Shown: in pieces, positions 1 to 19,200 of the stretch
How the letters are laid out: every line of letters starts with the position of its first letter
Numbering within the stretch: position 1 is the stretch's first letter
DNA from: Eunapius fragilis
Taxonomy: Eukaryota > Porifera > Demospongiae > Spongillida > Spongillidae
Length of the DNA stretch: 64,000 nt
Assembly: GCA_963681505.1 (NCBI GenBank)
Contig: OY811974.1
Coordinates: 1,695,128 to 1,759,127 of the forward strand
Reading direction: 5' to 3'
Notes under the pieces: generated by a model
Databases searched by the model: none
What the model was told of the DNA's origin: nothing
The model's input: only the letters and a program-made list of their open reading frames with translations
Program-made: the position numbers and the translations under genes

Positions 1-128
1 CTGTCCTAGACCCATTGACACCTTTCCTAGACCATTGACACTTCTCTAGACCCATTGACACTTCCCTAGACCCATTAACACTTCCCTACACCCACTGACA
101 CTTCCCTAGACCCACTGACACTTTGTCC
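1..128. repeat. 20-base minisatellite
   Basis: About six degenerate copies of a unit close to CCTAGACCCATTGACACTTC run from the window edge. If COPS4 continues leftwards, this array lies in its eighth intron. The array probably extends beyond position 1. Confidence 0.85.
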
Positions 129-559
129 TAACCTAACTTTCATCTGATCACCTGACAATGAACAAATCATCACCCCATGGCCCCATTATACACACCTGCC
201 TACAAGGCACCACTGTGTAAACAATGATGGATATGAATACAAAACAGCCATGTGTGAATATGGAACATATCTTCAAATTCACATACATCTTCAGCAGGTG
301 AAATAACATGCAACTGAATCATGAACTGCTGACTAAAACCAGTGGATAAAACACGCCCCTTATGATATAAGTTTTCTATGTATGGAGGCAAGAGAGGGAG
401 GGAGAGAGGGTAAGGGAGAGATGGGGAGGGTGCAATGGAGGAAGACGGTGAGAAGTGGGACAAGAGGGAAGGTGAGTGAGAGACGAAGAAGGAACGTGTG
501 AAGGGGGAGAGGAGGAAGGACAAGAGGTGGGGATGGGGGGGTGGGCATCAATAGCATAC
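129..559. other. COPS4 intron 8 (minus strand), no exon found
   Basis: This stretch follows the exon 8 donor at 559 on the minus strand. It holds a purine-rich plus-strand tract (about 380-540, GGGAGAG/GAGGAAG-like). I looked for the remaining C-terminal COPS4 residues (the end of the PCI winged helix and tail) and found nothing that fits, so the last exon or exons should lie left of the window. Confidence 0.55.
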
Positions 560-713
560 CTTCAATGGGGGAATCCCAAGCAATCTCCCCAGCTCCTCGA
601 AGGAGATGTTGTTGTACAGCTTGCTCGCAGACAGCATGTTGTGTTCTACCACGGCCTGGTCCAAGATGGTGGACCCTGGAAGAGATATACACGACGACCT
701 CATGGTGCAGTAC

Positions 714-776
<63 letters not shown>

Positions 777-3700
777 GAAACCCCGCCCACTGACCTCATT
801 AACCATAACGACCAGTCTACTCTGGATGTAACAGAACTGCAATACCAGTCCAGAACATAAAACCATAAACATTAGGGATAATAAAAAATTGGCCATCACA
901 CATGTATGTGTTAACAGATATAACTTCAGAACGAATAGCGCTATCAACTCCCGATTTTACCACGTCATTTCTCTATGGCTGAATTTATGATTGCCCTTCC
1001 TCTCGCTACAGTATACTTTGGGGTTCAAAAACCTATACATATTTGATAGAGAAATGGTGTGGTTAGCTGGTTTTAATCATTTGGAAGTTAATGCGATCCA
1101 AATGCAGAGAGCATTTTAATAACATTATATAACACCGGAATCGGATGTATTTTTTGTCGAACTGCTTTTTTAGAAAATTAATCGGAAAACGTTGTTTTAC
1201 GTAACAAAATACATATTCCGATAGCCCAACTCTTTATAGGACATTTGGCGCTATTCCTAGCTTCACATCATGAATGGTAACGTACTTGTATTGATTTTAA
1301 CTGACACGGTCACCCGTTTATCGATGTTCGAAAGCTGCCGAGTACACTTTTTCAGTTTTGAACACATTTGACGGTACCTGTAGACGTTTCTAGTTACCCA
1401 ATAGAGAACAGCACAAGTGAAATGCTCTCAACCTGCCTGGTTGAATGAGGTTGATGCACAACACACTTTCTTCCGGTACCCAGACCTGAAAGTTTTGGTA
1501 CCTAGACCCGAAAGTTCTGATACCCCATCACGAATCACAGACGAAATTATTGTACAAGTGCTACTTGTGCCTATAGCGTTTGATCAGTCGACCAAGGAAG
1601 GATTGTGTATTGCCTGATTCTGAAAACCCAGCAGATTGATAGAAGTCACTGGTTCGGCCACGAAAGAAATGCTGCTGCCAGATCTGAAGCCGGCTGTGAT
1701 TTGCAGATTGTGTTCAGTCGGTTGACTTGTAGCCCCCATACTGATTGTAAAAGAAGGGTTGTGTCTCGCCAAAAATTATTATCAGCCATTACATGTAATA
1801 ATTTGGTCTGGGGTTGAGGATTGAAGCTTCGACCCCAAGCTTTGAGCGTGTTTCGATGCTTCTGTAGAAGTAAAGGATCAAACATTGCGGGAGCTATGTC
1901 TCCTGTTGAGGTAAGAACATTGGGACAGTTTGTTAACCTTAAAGAGGTCCAGGAAAAATGTGTATTTTTTTTCGGGAAGTGTCTAGCCGTTTCACTTCAG
2001 ATGAATGCTGGAAGGGAGCGAAAGTATGCCCAATGCTACAAATAGCGATAAACATCGAGTAGAAGGTTGGGTTACTAGATGCACGCTAATTTGGAACAGT
2101 TAGCTCTCGTCCGACGAATTTTCTAAAAAGTGAGTTGGACAAAAAGTGCGTAAAAAACATTCGATTCTCACGGAACCGGTGATAAAAAGGTTTGTCAGAA
2201 ACTGTCGACATTAGATTCAGATTCATAGATTTTTTTTTCCCCAAATGGTGAGGAATAGTTTCTTCCTTCAACCTGGACTAAGCTACTCTTATGGCAGATA
2301 ACATAATCATGACTGCCAAAACGGTTGCCACGTGAACTAGTAGTAGCAAGTTTGTAGGTGTTAGCAATGACTGTGGTCATGTCATGTGATGACTTAGGTC
2401 ATGTCATGTGATGACTGTGGTCATGTGATGTGATGACTGTGGTCATGTCATGTGATGACTTAGGTGTCAATTAGCATAGGCATTAGCTAGACCCCACACC
2501 CTTCCACCCACCACATGGTCACCATCCCCCCACACCCTTCCACCCATCAGTCACATCACCCCATACCCTTCCACCCACCACATGATCACCATCACCCCAC
2601 ACCCTTACACTCATCACATGATCACCACATGATCACCATCACCCCACACCCTTACACCCATCACATGATCACCACATGATCACCATCCCCCACACACATC
2701 ACATGATCACCATCCCCACACCCTTACACCCATCACATGATCACCACATGATCACCATCACCCCACACCTTACACACATCACATGATCATCACATGATCA
2801 CCATCCCCGCACCCTTACACTCACCATCGGCGGTAATGGCCTTGTGGTGTGTGGATAACTGTGTTGCAAAGTCCTCCAGTTCCAACATGCGAATAATCCT
2901 CTCCAAGTACCTGTGTACAGGGGACACATGAACCAGGGAGGCCAGGGGGGGACACAAGAGACTATACGAAGAACATCACTAATTACAGTCTCATTAGACA
3001 AAATATGGTCAAATTGATTCACTTCCTCACCGCCTCTACCCATCACCTTAATGTCCCACACCTCTACTTATCACCTCAATGTCCCCACCTCTTCTTAATC
3101 TCCACACCTCTACTCATCACCTCAATATCCACACCTCTACTCATCACCTTAATGTCCACACCTCTACTCATCACCTTAATGTCTCCACCTCAATATTCAC
3201 ACCTCTACTCATCACCTTAATGTCTCCACCTCTACTCATCACCTCAATGTCCCCACCTCTACTCATCACCTTAATGTCCCCACCTCTACTCATCACCTTA
3301 ATGTCTCCACCTCAATATCCACACCTCTACTCATCACCTCAATATCCCCACCTCTACTCACCACCTTAATGTCTCCACCTCTACTCACCACCTTAATGTC
3401 TCCACCTCTACTCACCACCTTAATGTCTCCACCTCTACTCACCACCTTAATGTCTCCACCTCAATATCCACACCTCTACTCATCACCTCAATGTCCCCAC
3501 ACCTCTACTCACCACCTTAATGTCTCCACCTCTACTCATCACCTCAATGTCCACACCTCTACTCATCACCTTAATGTCTCCACCTCAATATCCACACCTC
3601 TACTCATCACCTCAATATCCCCACCTCTACTCACCACCTTAATGTCTCCACCTCTACTCACCACCTTAATGTCTCCACCTCAATATCCACACCTCTACTC

Positions 3701-4864
3701 ATCACCTCAATGTCCCCACACCTCTACTCATCACTTCAATGTCCCCACACCTCTACTCATCACCTCAATGTCCCCACACCTCTACTCATCACCTCAATGT
3801 CCCCACACCTCTACTCATCACCTCAATGTCCCCACACCTCTACTCATCTCCTCAATGTCCACACCTCTACTCACATTTTCTCCAGGATTCTAAATGCGGG
3901 GAGATGTTGACAACGCTCATCCTTATAAAGTGTGGCTAACTGCTTCGAGCGCTGGAGGTCTCCTGGAGAGTGATTTGGTCAATAAAGGGTTAAAATATTA
4001 AGAGAAAGGGTTAAAAAATTTAATTAATAAACCTCAGTAGAGGTTGAGTGGAGATTCACATATGGTTTGAAAAGAGGGCTAAAACAGAGTTGTTAACAGT
4101 TATTCTCACATGGCCAAGGCCCCCCCCCCCCCCCCCCCCCCCCCACCCCCCCTTCCCCACAGGTACCAGGCATCAGTCCTATAACAAGCAATTGATGTTA
4201 GTTGCTTTTGTACACAAGAACAAGAGTTAGGGGTAGGTTCTTAGGGTAGGCCCCTTATGGTATAATCTGCAACCAAAATCCACCCAGACTCGCAAAAAAA
4301 ACAACATTCTTTACTTCGGTGCTGTATTGTGATGCATTTTGTCACACCCTAACCCCTAGGAGAGCTTTGTGCCACCCCCTAACCCCTAGGAGGGCATGGT
4401 GCCACCCCATAACCCCTAGGAGGGCATGGTGCCACACCTCTAACCCCTAGGAGGGCATGGTGCCACACCCCTAACCCCTAGGAGGGCATGGTGCCACACC
4501 CCTAACCCCTAGGAGGGCATGGTGCCACACCCCTAACCCCTAGGAGGGCATGGTGCCACACCCCTAACCCCTAGGAGGGCATGGTGCCACACCCCTAACC
4601 CCTAGGAGGGCATAGTGCCACACCCCTAACCCCTAGGAGGGCATGGTGCCACACCCCTAACCCCTTGGAGGGCACATGGGTTAACTGCGGACCCACCTGC
4701 CTGGGAAAGAATGGCGCAGTTCATGGCACACTTGAGTGATGTGAGCCTCTCGTCCGGGTGTATTGATGGCTCATAGGACAGCTGTATGTACTGTCTGGCG
4801 GCTCGGCTGAACTGGCGGTGGAAGTCCGCCAAACGAGCCGTGCAAACCTGCAAAGGTTTATGGC

Positions 4865-4908
<44 letters not shown>

Positions 4909-6996
4909 ACATGTGTATGTGTGTACAAACGTGTGTTGGTGTGTGTGTGTACATGTTCAGGAAACCTTAAACAGCAGCAAATGTAACTACTTAGAAGTGA
5001 AAGGACGCATTACTCTGTTTCGTATTCAACAGCTACATCCTTTGCATAATTCTCTCATGCTACACATTTCAATTGCTTTCAATTGCTGCTCAACAGGTCT
5101 AGTAATAATATTAGGCTATCAGTGAGAGGCTCTATAATGGAACATTATATCATGTTGAGGTACAGAAATCGTAAATGGGATCGCGGCAGCAAAAAGGGAC
5201 CTAGCGCATTTTTTTTTCAAGTTTTCAAATTATTTCATATTCTAAGAGACACTTATGTCCTCTACAACTTCTTTCTTACGCACTGGAAATTAGTCTATCC
5301 ATCATGGAGTTACAGTGGCCTGAATTTTTAATTATGCGTACATTTTAATTGCACGCGTCATGCAACTTTGATGCTCTTTCCTGGAAAAATTTTTATAATA
5401 TGCGCTAGGTCCCTTTTCGCTGTTACGACCCCAAATAATGCCCAAAGGATAACATGCACAAGGATATAACAAGGTCAACGGATAGTGCACAAGGATATAC
5501 CAAGGTCAACAGATAGTGCACAAGGATATACCAAGGTCAACAGATAGTGCACAAGGATATACCAAGGTCAACAGATAGTGCACAAGGATATACCAAGGTC
5601 AACATACAAAAATTTACAGAAGTGCTGTACCTTGTACACAATGGTGAGGTCCTTGTTTGTGATCTCGTGGAGGAGCAGAGAAGCTCTCTTGATGTAAGCC
5701 TCTGCAGACACATGGTCTTCCACTTCCAAGTACAGCCTTGATATCTTCAGGTAGATCTCCATCTTGAAGTCTGCACTGTAAACCCTGTAAAGAAGAGGTG
5801 GTGTGATGAGAGGAATGGTGATAGATGGGAGGTGGAGGTGAGGTGAGGGAGGTGGGGGTGAGGTGGGGGTGAGGTGAGGTGAGGGAGATGGGGATGAGGT
5901 GAGGGAGGTGGAGGTGAGGTGAGGGAGGTGGGGGTGAGGTGGGGGTGAGGTGAGGTGAGGGAGATGGGGATGAGGTGAGGGAGGTGGAGGTGAGGTGAGG
6001 GAGATGGGGGTGAGGTGAGGGAGATGGAGGTGAGGTGAGGAGGTGAGGTGATGGAGGTGAGGTGAGGGAGATGGAGGTGATAGATGGGAGGTGGAGGTGA
6101 GGTGATGGAAGTGAGGTGAGGGAGGTGGGGGTGAGGTGAGGGAGGTGGAGGTGAGGTGAGGGAGGTGAGGTGAGGTGAGGTGATGGAGGTGAGGTGAGGT
6201 GAGGTGAGGTGAGGTGAGGTGAGGTGGAGGTGAGGTGAGGTGAGGGAGATGGAGGTGAGGTTTCCTCCATCCTTAGATATATTCTCCACCTTACCTATGC
6301 CCACTCTCCAAAGGTATCTCTCGTAGGATGGTGGCACTTTCAATCCACTGATGTTCCTCCTCATAGATCTTGGCCAGGACGAGCCGGATTTGTGTGGCCT
6401 GAGGACGAGGGACAACATCACCCCACCAAGTTCTTCCAAGGCCACAACGATTTAATGGCAGCATGACGGTCCGCTATTTAACTGATGACAACCTTCTTAA
6501 CAATGCGACGGTACATCATTTAACTGATGACAACCTTCTTAACACGCAGACGGTACATCATTTAACTGATGACAACCTTCTTAACACGCAGACGGTACAT
6601 CATTTAACTGATGACAACCTTCTTAACACGCAGACGGTACATCATTTAACTGATGACAACCTTCTTAACACGCAGACGGTACGCTATTTAACTTGTGACA
6701 ACCTTTTTAACATGCAGACGTTGGTTCAAGAACAATTCTTCATTTTGTTACGAGGATCTATGCAGCATCAATTGTTTTTCCTGAAACAATTACACTCGCT
6801 CTTAAACATTTGCAGCATACTGTATGCTAATGCCACCCCCTTAGTAGCGAGGGAGATGTTTTGAAATCATTGTTTGCTGGAGTGTACACCTGATGACATA
6901 TTAAGCCTTGAAAGGGCTGCGCGAGAATACCCCGTGTCTAACGTGAACGTTGGCATCAGAGTGAAGGTTTTGAAGGGTATTGTACCTATTGTGTGT

Positions 6997-7045
<49 letters not shown>

Positions 7046-7066
7046 TGCGTATGTGTGTGCGTGTGT

Positions 7067-7136
<70 letters not shown>

Positions 7137-7938
7137 TCTCGCACCCAGACCTAACTGCAGTGGATGGATTACGAGGATCTGGTGAAATACCTGCCCCTAA
7201 CCAAAGTCACTCTACATACAGATTGCACCGTTACATAGTTTAATGAACTGACAGGAACACAGTGCTGCCTAATATAGGTCCCATAAGGTTGTGGCGAGTA
7301 AAGAAAGTGCCAGAATTAAACTGATTACCAGCTGAATAATTTATTTACGTAAATCCACTCCCGGCCAAATTAATTTTGCTATCGTTTTAAATGTGATGTA
7401 CGTTAATCAAAACTCTGTCAGCTTTAGTTCAGCGCTTAAACGGATGAAGTTTAGTATGAGAAGGTTAGTTATTTTGTTGTATACATCCGTGGACTATAGC
7501 TTCACCGCTAGACCGCCGTCAAAACATTGATTTTTCATTCTATAAACCGTACGCTAGTGTTACGATTTTGTCGAATGAAGCTCACATTTGTCACCAACCT
7601 AACTACGTATAGGTAGTAGGGAATTCTTCAACCTTCTTGGAAATGTATAGATGCCATTGTAATCGTTTGTATTGAGTGAATAAAGTCCTTCGTTCGAATA
7701 TGCATTGTATTCCAATTAGTGCACGGCTGGTATTTTTTAGTTTCTATACTAGTGCATATGGGCGCAAGTACCTGGATGTCTCTTGTATCTGTTTAGTAGA
7801 CCCTATTTTTGACAAACATGTCATAACAGTACTGCCTGGTCACTTCAACATAACCGGCTGCGCGTCTTTAGACGCTTATGGCTGGTAATCAGTTAACCTG
7901 ACAAGGTAAAAAGGCCTGGGCTATGACTACCCTGTATA

Positions 7939-8035
<97 letters not shown>

Positions 8036-8779
8036 AATCACTACCATCATCACCCACCTACCCTCATCACCCTCATCACAATCACTACCATCATCACCCA
8101 CCTACCCTCATCACCCTCATCACAATCACTACCATCATCACCCACCTACCTTCATCACAATCGCTATCATCATCACCCTCATCACTATCATCACCCCCAC
8201 CTACCCTCTATTAGGTACATGTTACCCCCCCTCCCACCCCGTCACCCCACATAATCTCTGGTACACACCTCCCTAAAAAGAACGTACATGCTCTTCGAAG
8301 GACGCAGTTCTCTGTTGAATCTTCTTTAAGACCACCTGACACACGTCCTTCACGACGTCCCTGCTGATCTGGTTCATCTGCTCCGTGAAGCGGCTCAGAA
8401 CAGACCTGGCACTCACAACCCAGAGACCTTCAGCGTCGACAACTACATGGAAAAGACGAATCGAGTCGACGGGGCAGGGTGTGCTCTAACCCACGGACAT
8501 TCCATGCCCCACCATCCTCTCGCTATGGACGTTTAACATTGCGCAGTGCTAAACGCTGGTTGCTACCCGCCTCAAGAGAAGGGTTATACAAGTACGGTTA
8601 CTGAACAATATCTTCGTTGTACCTGAATTCAGTAGGGCCTCTAAGCCATCTTTGAGGTCTTGCGCGGCCGTACACTCTTTCAATATCTGGTCCAACAATT
8701 CGCAGTACTTTTCTCCCGCGTTTTTGGCAGCAGGCTTTATGTTTTTCAGTTTCTCCTGCACCGCAGCTATTGAGGCCAT
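560..8779 (-). CDS. COPS4: COP9 signalosome complex subunit 4 (CSN4), 3' end off the window
   Basis: CSN4 is a PCI-domain scaffold of the COP9 signalosome, which removes NEDD8 from cullin-RING ligases. Eight exons fit in phase: 8779-8623 (ATG), 8427-8288, 6398-6295, 5784-5631, 4847-4697, 3962-3875, 2910-2825 and 675-560, giving 332 codons of roughly 400 in the family. Recognisable stretches, in order: [77 protein letters not shown], and [20 protein letters not shown] followed by [15 protein letters not shown], which is the winged-helix part of the PCI domain. All donors are GT and acceptors AG, and phases agree at each junction. The start ATG is in a good context (ATCAAGATGG). Introns 2 to 7 are largely tandem repeats. 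PSMB4 lies just upstream on the same strand. Identification is firm; the C-terminal 60-70 residues are not seen. Confidence 0.93.
714..775. repeat. (CA)n microsatellite
   Basis: About 30 uninterrupted CA units, in COPS4 intron 7 on the acceptor side of exon 8. Open frames read through it are artefacts of the dinucleotide repeat. Confidence 0.97.
776..2369. other. COPS4 intron 7, unique part
   Basis: No exon-like sequence with splice sites and family similarity was found on either strand. A short internal duplication occurs near 1476-1525, where 'cccagacctgaaagtt' recurs as 'cctagacccgaaagtt'. The rest appears to be ordinary intron sequence. Confidence 0.5.
2370..2466. repeat. 21-24 base minisatellite
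   Basis: Four copies of a unit like GTCATGTGATGACTGTGG. The unit is itself nearly palindromic (TCATGTGATGA). It lies in COPS4 intron 7. Confidence 0.8.
2480..2822. repeat. Minisatellite reaching the COPS4 exon 7 donor
   Basis: Degenerate units built from 'cacccttacacccatc' and 'acatgatcaccat' run up to the exon 7 5' splice site at 2824/2825. The donor-flanking sequence on the minus strand (GTGAGTGTAAGGGTG) matches the array unit GATGGGTGTAAGGGTG, so the splice donor forms the edge of the array. Confidence 0.85.
3040..3873. repeat. 26-29 base minisatellite reaching the COPS4 exon 6 donor
   Basis: About 30 copies of units such as 'cctctactcatcacctcaat' plus 'gtccccaca'. The array ends at the exon 6 donor (3874/3875). 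Several units contain 'ctactcac', which on the coding strand reads GTGAGTAG, the same sequence as the real donor. It fills most of intron 6. Open frames through it are repeat artefacts. Confidence 0.92.
4120..4158. repeat. Poly-C tract
   Basis: A run of 25 C residues followed by further C-rich sequence, in COPS4 intron 5. On the minus strand it is a poly-G tract with quadruplex potential. Confidence 0.95.
4341..4673. repeat. 31-base minisatellite, COPS4 intron 5
   Basis: About eleven copies of a 31-base unit containing CCTAGGAGGGCATGGTGCC. The array begins about 24 bases inside the intron from the exon 5 donor at 4696. Confidence 0.95.
4869..4952. repeat. (GT)n microsatellite
   Basis: Pure GT from 4869 to about 4907, then interrupted GT-rich sequence. 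It lies in COPS4 intron 4, about 20 bases upstream of the exon 5 acceptor. Confidence 0.95.
5455..5604. repeat. 31-base minisatellite, COPS4 intron 4
   Basis: Five copies of a unit with core CACAAGGATATACCAAGGTC, spaced exactly 31 bases. It starts about 27 bases from the exon 4 donor at 5630. Confidence 0.95.
5819..6262. repeat. GGTGAG-type purine-rich array, COPS4 intron 3
   Basis: Nested repeats of GAGGTGAGGTGAGGGAG(A/G)TGG on the plus strand, nearly all purine plus T. It fills intron 3, starting about 33 bases from the exon 3 donor. The two long minus-strand open frames (Ser/Pro/Thr/His-rich) are repeat artefacts. Confidence 0.93.
6464..6722. repeat. 42-base minisatellite with an open plus-strand frame
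   Basis: Six units of 42 bases (14 codons), each reading [14 protein letters not shown] with small changes. It lies antisense inside COPS4 intron 2. Because 42 is divisible by three, the frame stays open for 133 codons. There is no sign of a promoter or of matching exons, so I treat it as a repeat rather than a gene. Confidence 0.92.
6990..7135. repeat. (GT)n microsatellite
   Basis: GT repeat of about 145 bases, interrupted by occasional A or C. It is followed by a short copy of a dispersed repeat (7139-7190, 'cacccagacctaactgcag') related to those at 42544 and 45500. Confidence 0.96.
7191..7940. other. COPS4 intron 2, unique part
   Basis: No exon on either strand could be supported. The sequence is AT-rich and without obvious repeats. 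Confidence 0.5.
7941..8034. repeat. (GT)n microsatellite
   Basis: About 47 uninterrupted GT units in COPS4 intron 2, directly adjoining a 44-base minisatellite. Confidence 0.97.
8035..8205. repeat. 44-base minisatellite
   Basis: Three to four copies built from CAATCACTACCATCATCACC and CACCTACCCTCATCACC, in COPS4 intron 2 about 80 bases from the exon 2 donor at 8287. Confidence 0.88.
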
Positions 8780-8877
8780 CTTGATGATGTCGGTTAACTA
8801 TTAATAGGTTACTTAACCCATACGAGCGCACGTGTTCGGAACGTGGTCGTACCCGGACCGAAATTATGTATGGAAAT

Positions 8878-8883
8878 TTTATT
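8878..8883 (-). terminator. Candidate PSMB4 polyadenylation signal AATAAA
   Basis: AATAAA on the minus strand, 196 bases after the PSMB4 stop codon and 99 bases before the COPS4 start codon. It implies that PSMB4 3' UTR and COPS4 promoter/5' UTR share about 300 bases. Confidence 0.55.
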
Positions 8884-9078
8884 TCGCGCGGTTACAATGA
8901 CTCCATGACATAATAAGTTCTACTTCAGTGACGAAGCGAGACATCTTCAATTCAACAGAAGAGCATTGACCACCAGGAGCCCACTCAGTCATAGCCACTG
9001 TGAGAGGGAGAGGGTGGGGTGGGAGAGGGAAGCCAGAACTTGTACACCTGCTTGCACAGCTTTTACTGGTCATGAACC

Positions 9079-15230
<6,152 letters not shown>

Positions 15231-16286
15231 CTTTGACACTGTCTCCAAGAAGATACGTCTTTTTTATATTATTAAAACTCAGTAGTCACGTGACTCGGAG
15301 TCTCGGCCGCACTTCTGCGAACTGGTCTGGGGCCAAGACAACGTTAAACGACAAGTCTGTACTTGTGGCAGCGTAAAATCTATAAAGAGATCCTTCACTG
15401 ACGCTTGTATACTTTCTCTCTATCTCAATTAATCAATTAATGAACACGATTTGGGAGTCCCACGTAGTAGTTCAGTAAGGTGTGCAGTGGCGGGACTGGC
15501 GGCGGAATTGGGGGGGGGGGGGGGGGGGGGGGCTCAGCCCTTCCTAACAGTACAGTTGTTATTCTTCGCCCGCGAGATCGCTCGCGTATATACCGTTATC
15601 AATTTATGTTATGACATCCAGAAAAGTCGGCGACCGCTCGATGGGGGCCCTCCCTCCCACGCAAGTAAATAATATTCATAGAGCTAGTTTTCTTGAATCG
15701 TGCACGCATCTGTATGAGTTTTCGTGCATGATTAGGGCATCGAAAGCTTCCGCGCTTTGCGTGGGAGGGCACACCTCCCGGTTCTTGCCCCCCCCCCCCC
15801 CCCCCCTCCCCCCCGTGGAAATGATGAGCAGACGCCTATGTGCTCTGCGTGCTGAAGCGAAGGCCGGTTAGCCTGCATGGCGTCATCGTGAAGGCGGTAA
15901 TGTTGCAGACGGCTAACTGTCCCTATTGATTGTTAGCTGCATGCCAAATGCAAACAGTACAGATAGATTGTAATGCAATAATACACCGGCTTTCTGGGTC
16001 TGGGGAATTTCTTACCCCCCGGCGGACGAAAGGAATATGGTGAACAAATGCCTCCATTTAAATTCATGAATTTAATTATCCTCGCTTTTGGAAGCCCCCC
16101 CCCCCCCCCCCCCCCCCCCAAATCTTATATACCTTCCGCCGCCCCTGGTGTGCTTGCATGTAAAGATGGTGTATTAAAAGGTTAGTAACGGGGTGTAACA
16201 GTAGTTTATGTGCGAAAGGGGCCGGGATTTGATGTACGAATTAATTGAATTAATTGTTGTCTGGGTACGAGGCAAACCCGTTGGAG
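15231..16286. other. Divergent intergenic region between PSMB4 and the small plus-strand gene
   Basis: This 1.06 kb separates two start codons pointing apart, so it should hold both promoters. It carries long homopolymers: G23 at 15510-15532, C tracts at about 15788-15813, and C25 at 16095-16119. The sequence 'cagtggcgggactggcggc' before the G23 resembles the dispersed 'cagtggcggatccag' repeat ends seen elsewhere. No TATA box is convincing. Confidence 0.5.
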
Positions 16287-19200
16287 ATGGACGATCTTCA
16301 GCGCCAGAAGGCTATTCAGGCTGCGAGAGTTAGTGGGGGTGAAGGAGAAAGGGAAGGGTGGGGGTGGGGGGGGGGGGGGTGCTGCTTTCCAGACTATTAC
16401 ATCCTTATTTATTCTGAGGTGGCAACGATTTAAGGCTCCGCGGTATCCCCCTCCCATAAACAGACTCGTCTTTGGTTCACCCGTATACCACATATCTAGA
16501 AACCGATAGCGTTTTGGGGTAGGGGCGGTTGAGGAAATAATCGTCAGTGTGATTTAGAAGCAACTGGTCTCTCCTCTCGATCGAGTCCAACTTTGGCAAC
16601 TCGACACCATTTAACCCCCCCCCCCCCCCCCCCCCAGCCCATTTAACCCCCCTCCCCCCCCCTAGCCCATTACTCCCTTTTTAAAAATAAATAATTAATT
16701 TTGCACACCCCGTGTGGTTTCATAATAGTATCAAACACTAAAATACATATTTGGAACCATAATTAAGCGCGTACATAATTGTATCAGATATGAGTACATG
16801 TAGTTGTATCATACAAATAAACACTTTGATACATATTGCTTCAAATATGTACACATATATTTTTGCTAATGGTACATTTATGATACAATTTGAATGTTGA
16901 GTCATGCCATTGGCTTTTGTGCGCAGGAAGAGCTGCATGCACTCCAGACCCTACATGGATCCCTCCTGGCCTTCAAGGAGATGCTTCTTACCATCAATAA
17001 GGTGCGCAGTTAAGGTGTGTGTGTGTGTGTGTGTGGGTGTGGTCCCTGGTTGTCAAGTTAAGCTAAACAAAGCTAAAACCTGTACTATGATGCGATGTTA
17101 CCAATCTCCCAGGACTACAGCATGCTGCCGGGAAGCTATCAAAACCTGTCAGGTAGGTTGCTTGTGGTGGCAGGTGGGGTTGCTATGGCTACGGATGGTT
17201 TGCAGGTAAAGGTTGCTATGGGTTGCGATGGGGTGGGCAGGATGCTGTGGGTGGGTAGGTTGCTGCGGGCAGGTATAGGTTGCTATGGGCGTGTGTGGGC
17301 CTCACCCCCTGCCATTTCCACACACTGCCTCTTCCATTAACCCCAATGGCTCCATTGGTGTGACCATTCTCCTCTGGACCACAGCAGCACTGCCCATATC
17401 CAATACAGATTACCTTGTACCAACGATGTTTAGATGTTTAAATGTTCGTATGGAATGTGGTAAAATATTTCATATACGACTCGACTATAGAGAAAATGGC
17501 AGAGGAACTTCATTTTGAAAACCAAACTTTCATTCAAACAAGTTGACCCCCCACCCCCACCCCACCCCCCCCACCCCCACCCCCCGCCACACCCAACTCC
17601 TTCGTACCTTTCAACCAAAATGGTGTACTTGTACCTTCTTTGGCCCTTTGTGGAGGATTGAAGCTACTCATTTGCAGCATCTTATTTCGCCGCCATTTTC
17701 CCCCCCGTATCACCGTCAACCTTAGGGAGCATATCTCCTGTGCACGTGTACTGGAAAACATATATGCACACAAACACACTCAACACACACACACACACAT
17801 ACACACACACACTCAATACACACTCAACACACACTCAATACACACTCAACACACACTCAAAACACACTCAACACACACACAGCCACACACATACTCAACA
17901 CACACACTCAACACACACACACAGCCACACACACACTCAACACACACACACACTCAACACACACACACACACATACACACACACACACATGCCACACAGA
18001 TGAAAATGTATACATTGTGAACCACCCTGAAAGAAAAAAACCTTTATTAGAGGGAGTGGCGGGAGTGGCCTAAGAGGAAAATTGTGTACATAAATATATT
18101 ATGCATTAGACATTCACTGGCAGTAATTATTCCATTGTGGGGCCATTAAGCTGGATCCTCCCACTCTGCCGAAGCACAGCTTGCGATATAACCATTTCAC
18201 TTGTTAGCGGTATGGACCGTTGATGGTCGGGTGCACACCATGAATGTGGGCTTTTAATATAGTTTTCTGTCTATAATCTGTTCTCAGTTCAGACGGCGTT
18301 TTTCCCCTGTGGTGGTCTGGAGATAAAGAGGATTGCACTTGTCCTGTCTGTATGTCCTGCCAAGTGTACTTTTTTTTTTTTAACATGTCCCCTGCTCTAC
18401 GTAAGCCTACGTTGCATAATTTGCTCTAAGGTCCCCAGACCTTAAACTGGGACATGTCTCTGCTCAGTATTTTTATAAATGGGCCCAATTACTTCAATAA
18501 CTACCCTTATAAATAGACTATCAAATTACAATCCTTACATGCCAAAGTCCCTTGTGTTCTTTATACATGTATTGGATTCCTGGAGGGTTAAGTTATTGAT
18601 ATGTCATTAACTGGGTCTTTAGAATATTTTTTTTTGGGGGGGGGGGGGGCATGCAATTCAAAGTATCTCCATATTTGTGCATGGACTCTGTGTGTGTGGA
18701 GGTGGGGGGGGGAGGGATGCATGATTATAAATATCTGTTCTTGGTGCAAATTACAGAAGGTATGGGGAAGAGGTTGGGGGTGGGGAAGAGGATGTCGTGG
18801 GGAAGAGGTTGGGGGTGGAGATGGGGTCTCTCTTTTCTCTCTCTGTACGCAGTGGGTACACAGTGCTGATTGAATAGTTCTTGCAACTGTTATCTTGAAT
18901 TTAAAAAAAAAAAAACAATTGTTGCAGAACAAGTGTGCATTTCTAAGGTCACTTAGGTTCATTGCTTTGCACTCAAAACTGTCATGCCAACATTCATAAA
19001 CAGACAACACTCTAAAAGAGACGTACGTGGCATAGTGATCATACGGAATTTTTGAGGCCTGTCTCACCTCTTCCCCATCCTCCACCCTCCGCATCCTCCA
19101 CTCCAAGCCGTTACCTATTTAATTAAAGCTAATAACATATGACCACCTTTACCTCTCCAGAGACACCAAACACTTCATGCCAGTGTGTGTGTGTGTATGT

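Noticed and set aside
5614..6445. Long Ser/Pro/Thr/His-rich minus-strand proteins
   Set aside because: They run through the COPS4 intron 3 array and join pieces of two COPS4 exons in wrong frames.
7923..8276. Cys-Val or His-Thr repeat proteins in long frames at CA/GT tracts (also 476-947, 4626-4986, 6874-7243, 9299-9804, 10536-10924, 14351-14733, 17640-18020)
   Set aside because: They are dinucleotide repeats read in frame, without splice context or conserved flanks.
18588..19106. A 172-codon minus-strand frame
   Set aside because: Much of it is the complement of G-rich low-complexity sequence and no family is recognised.
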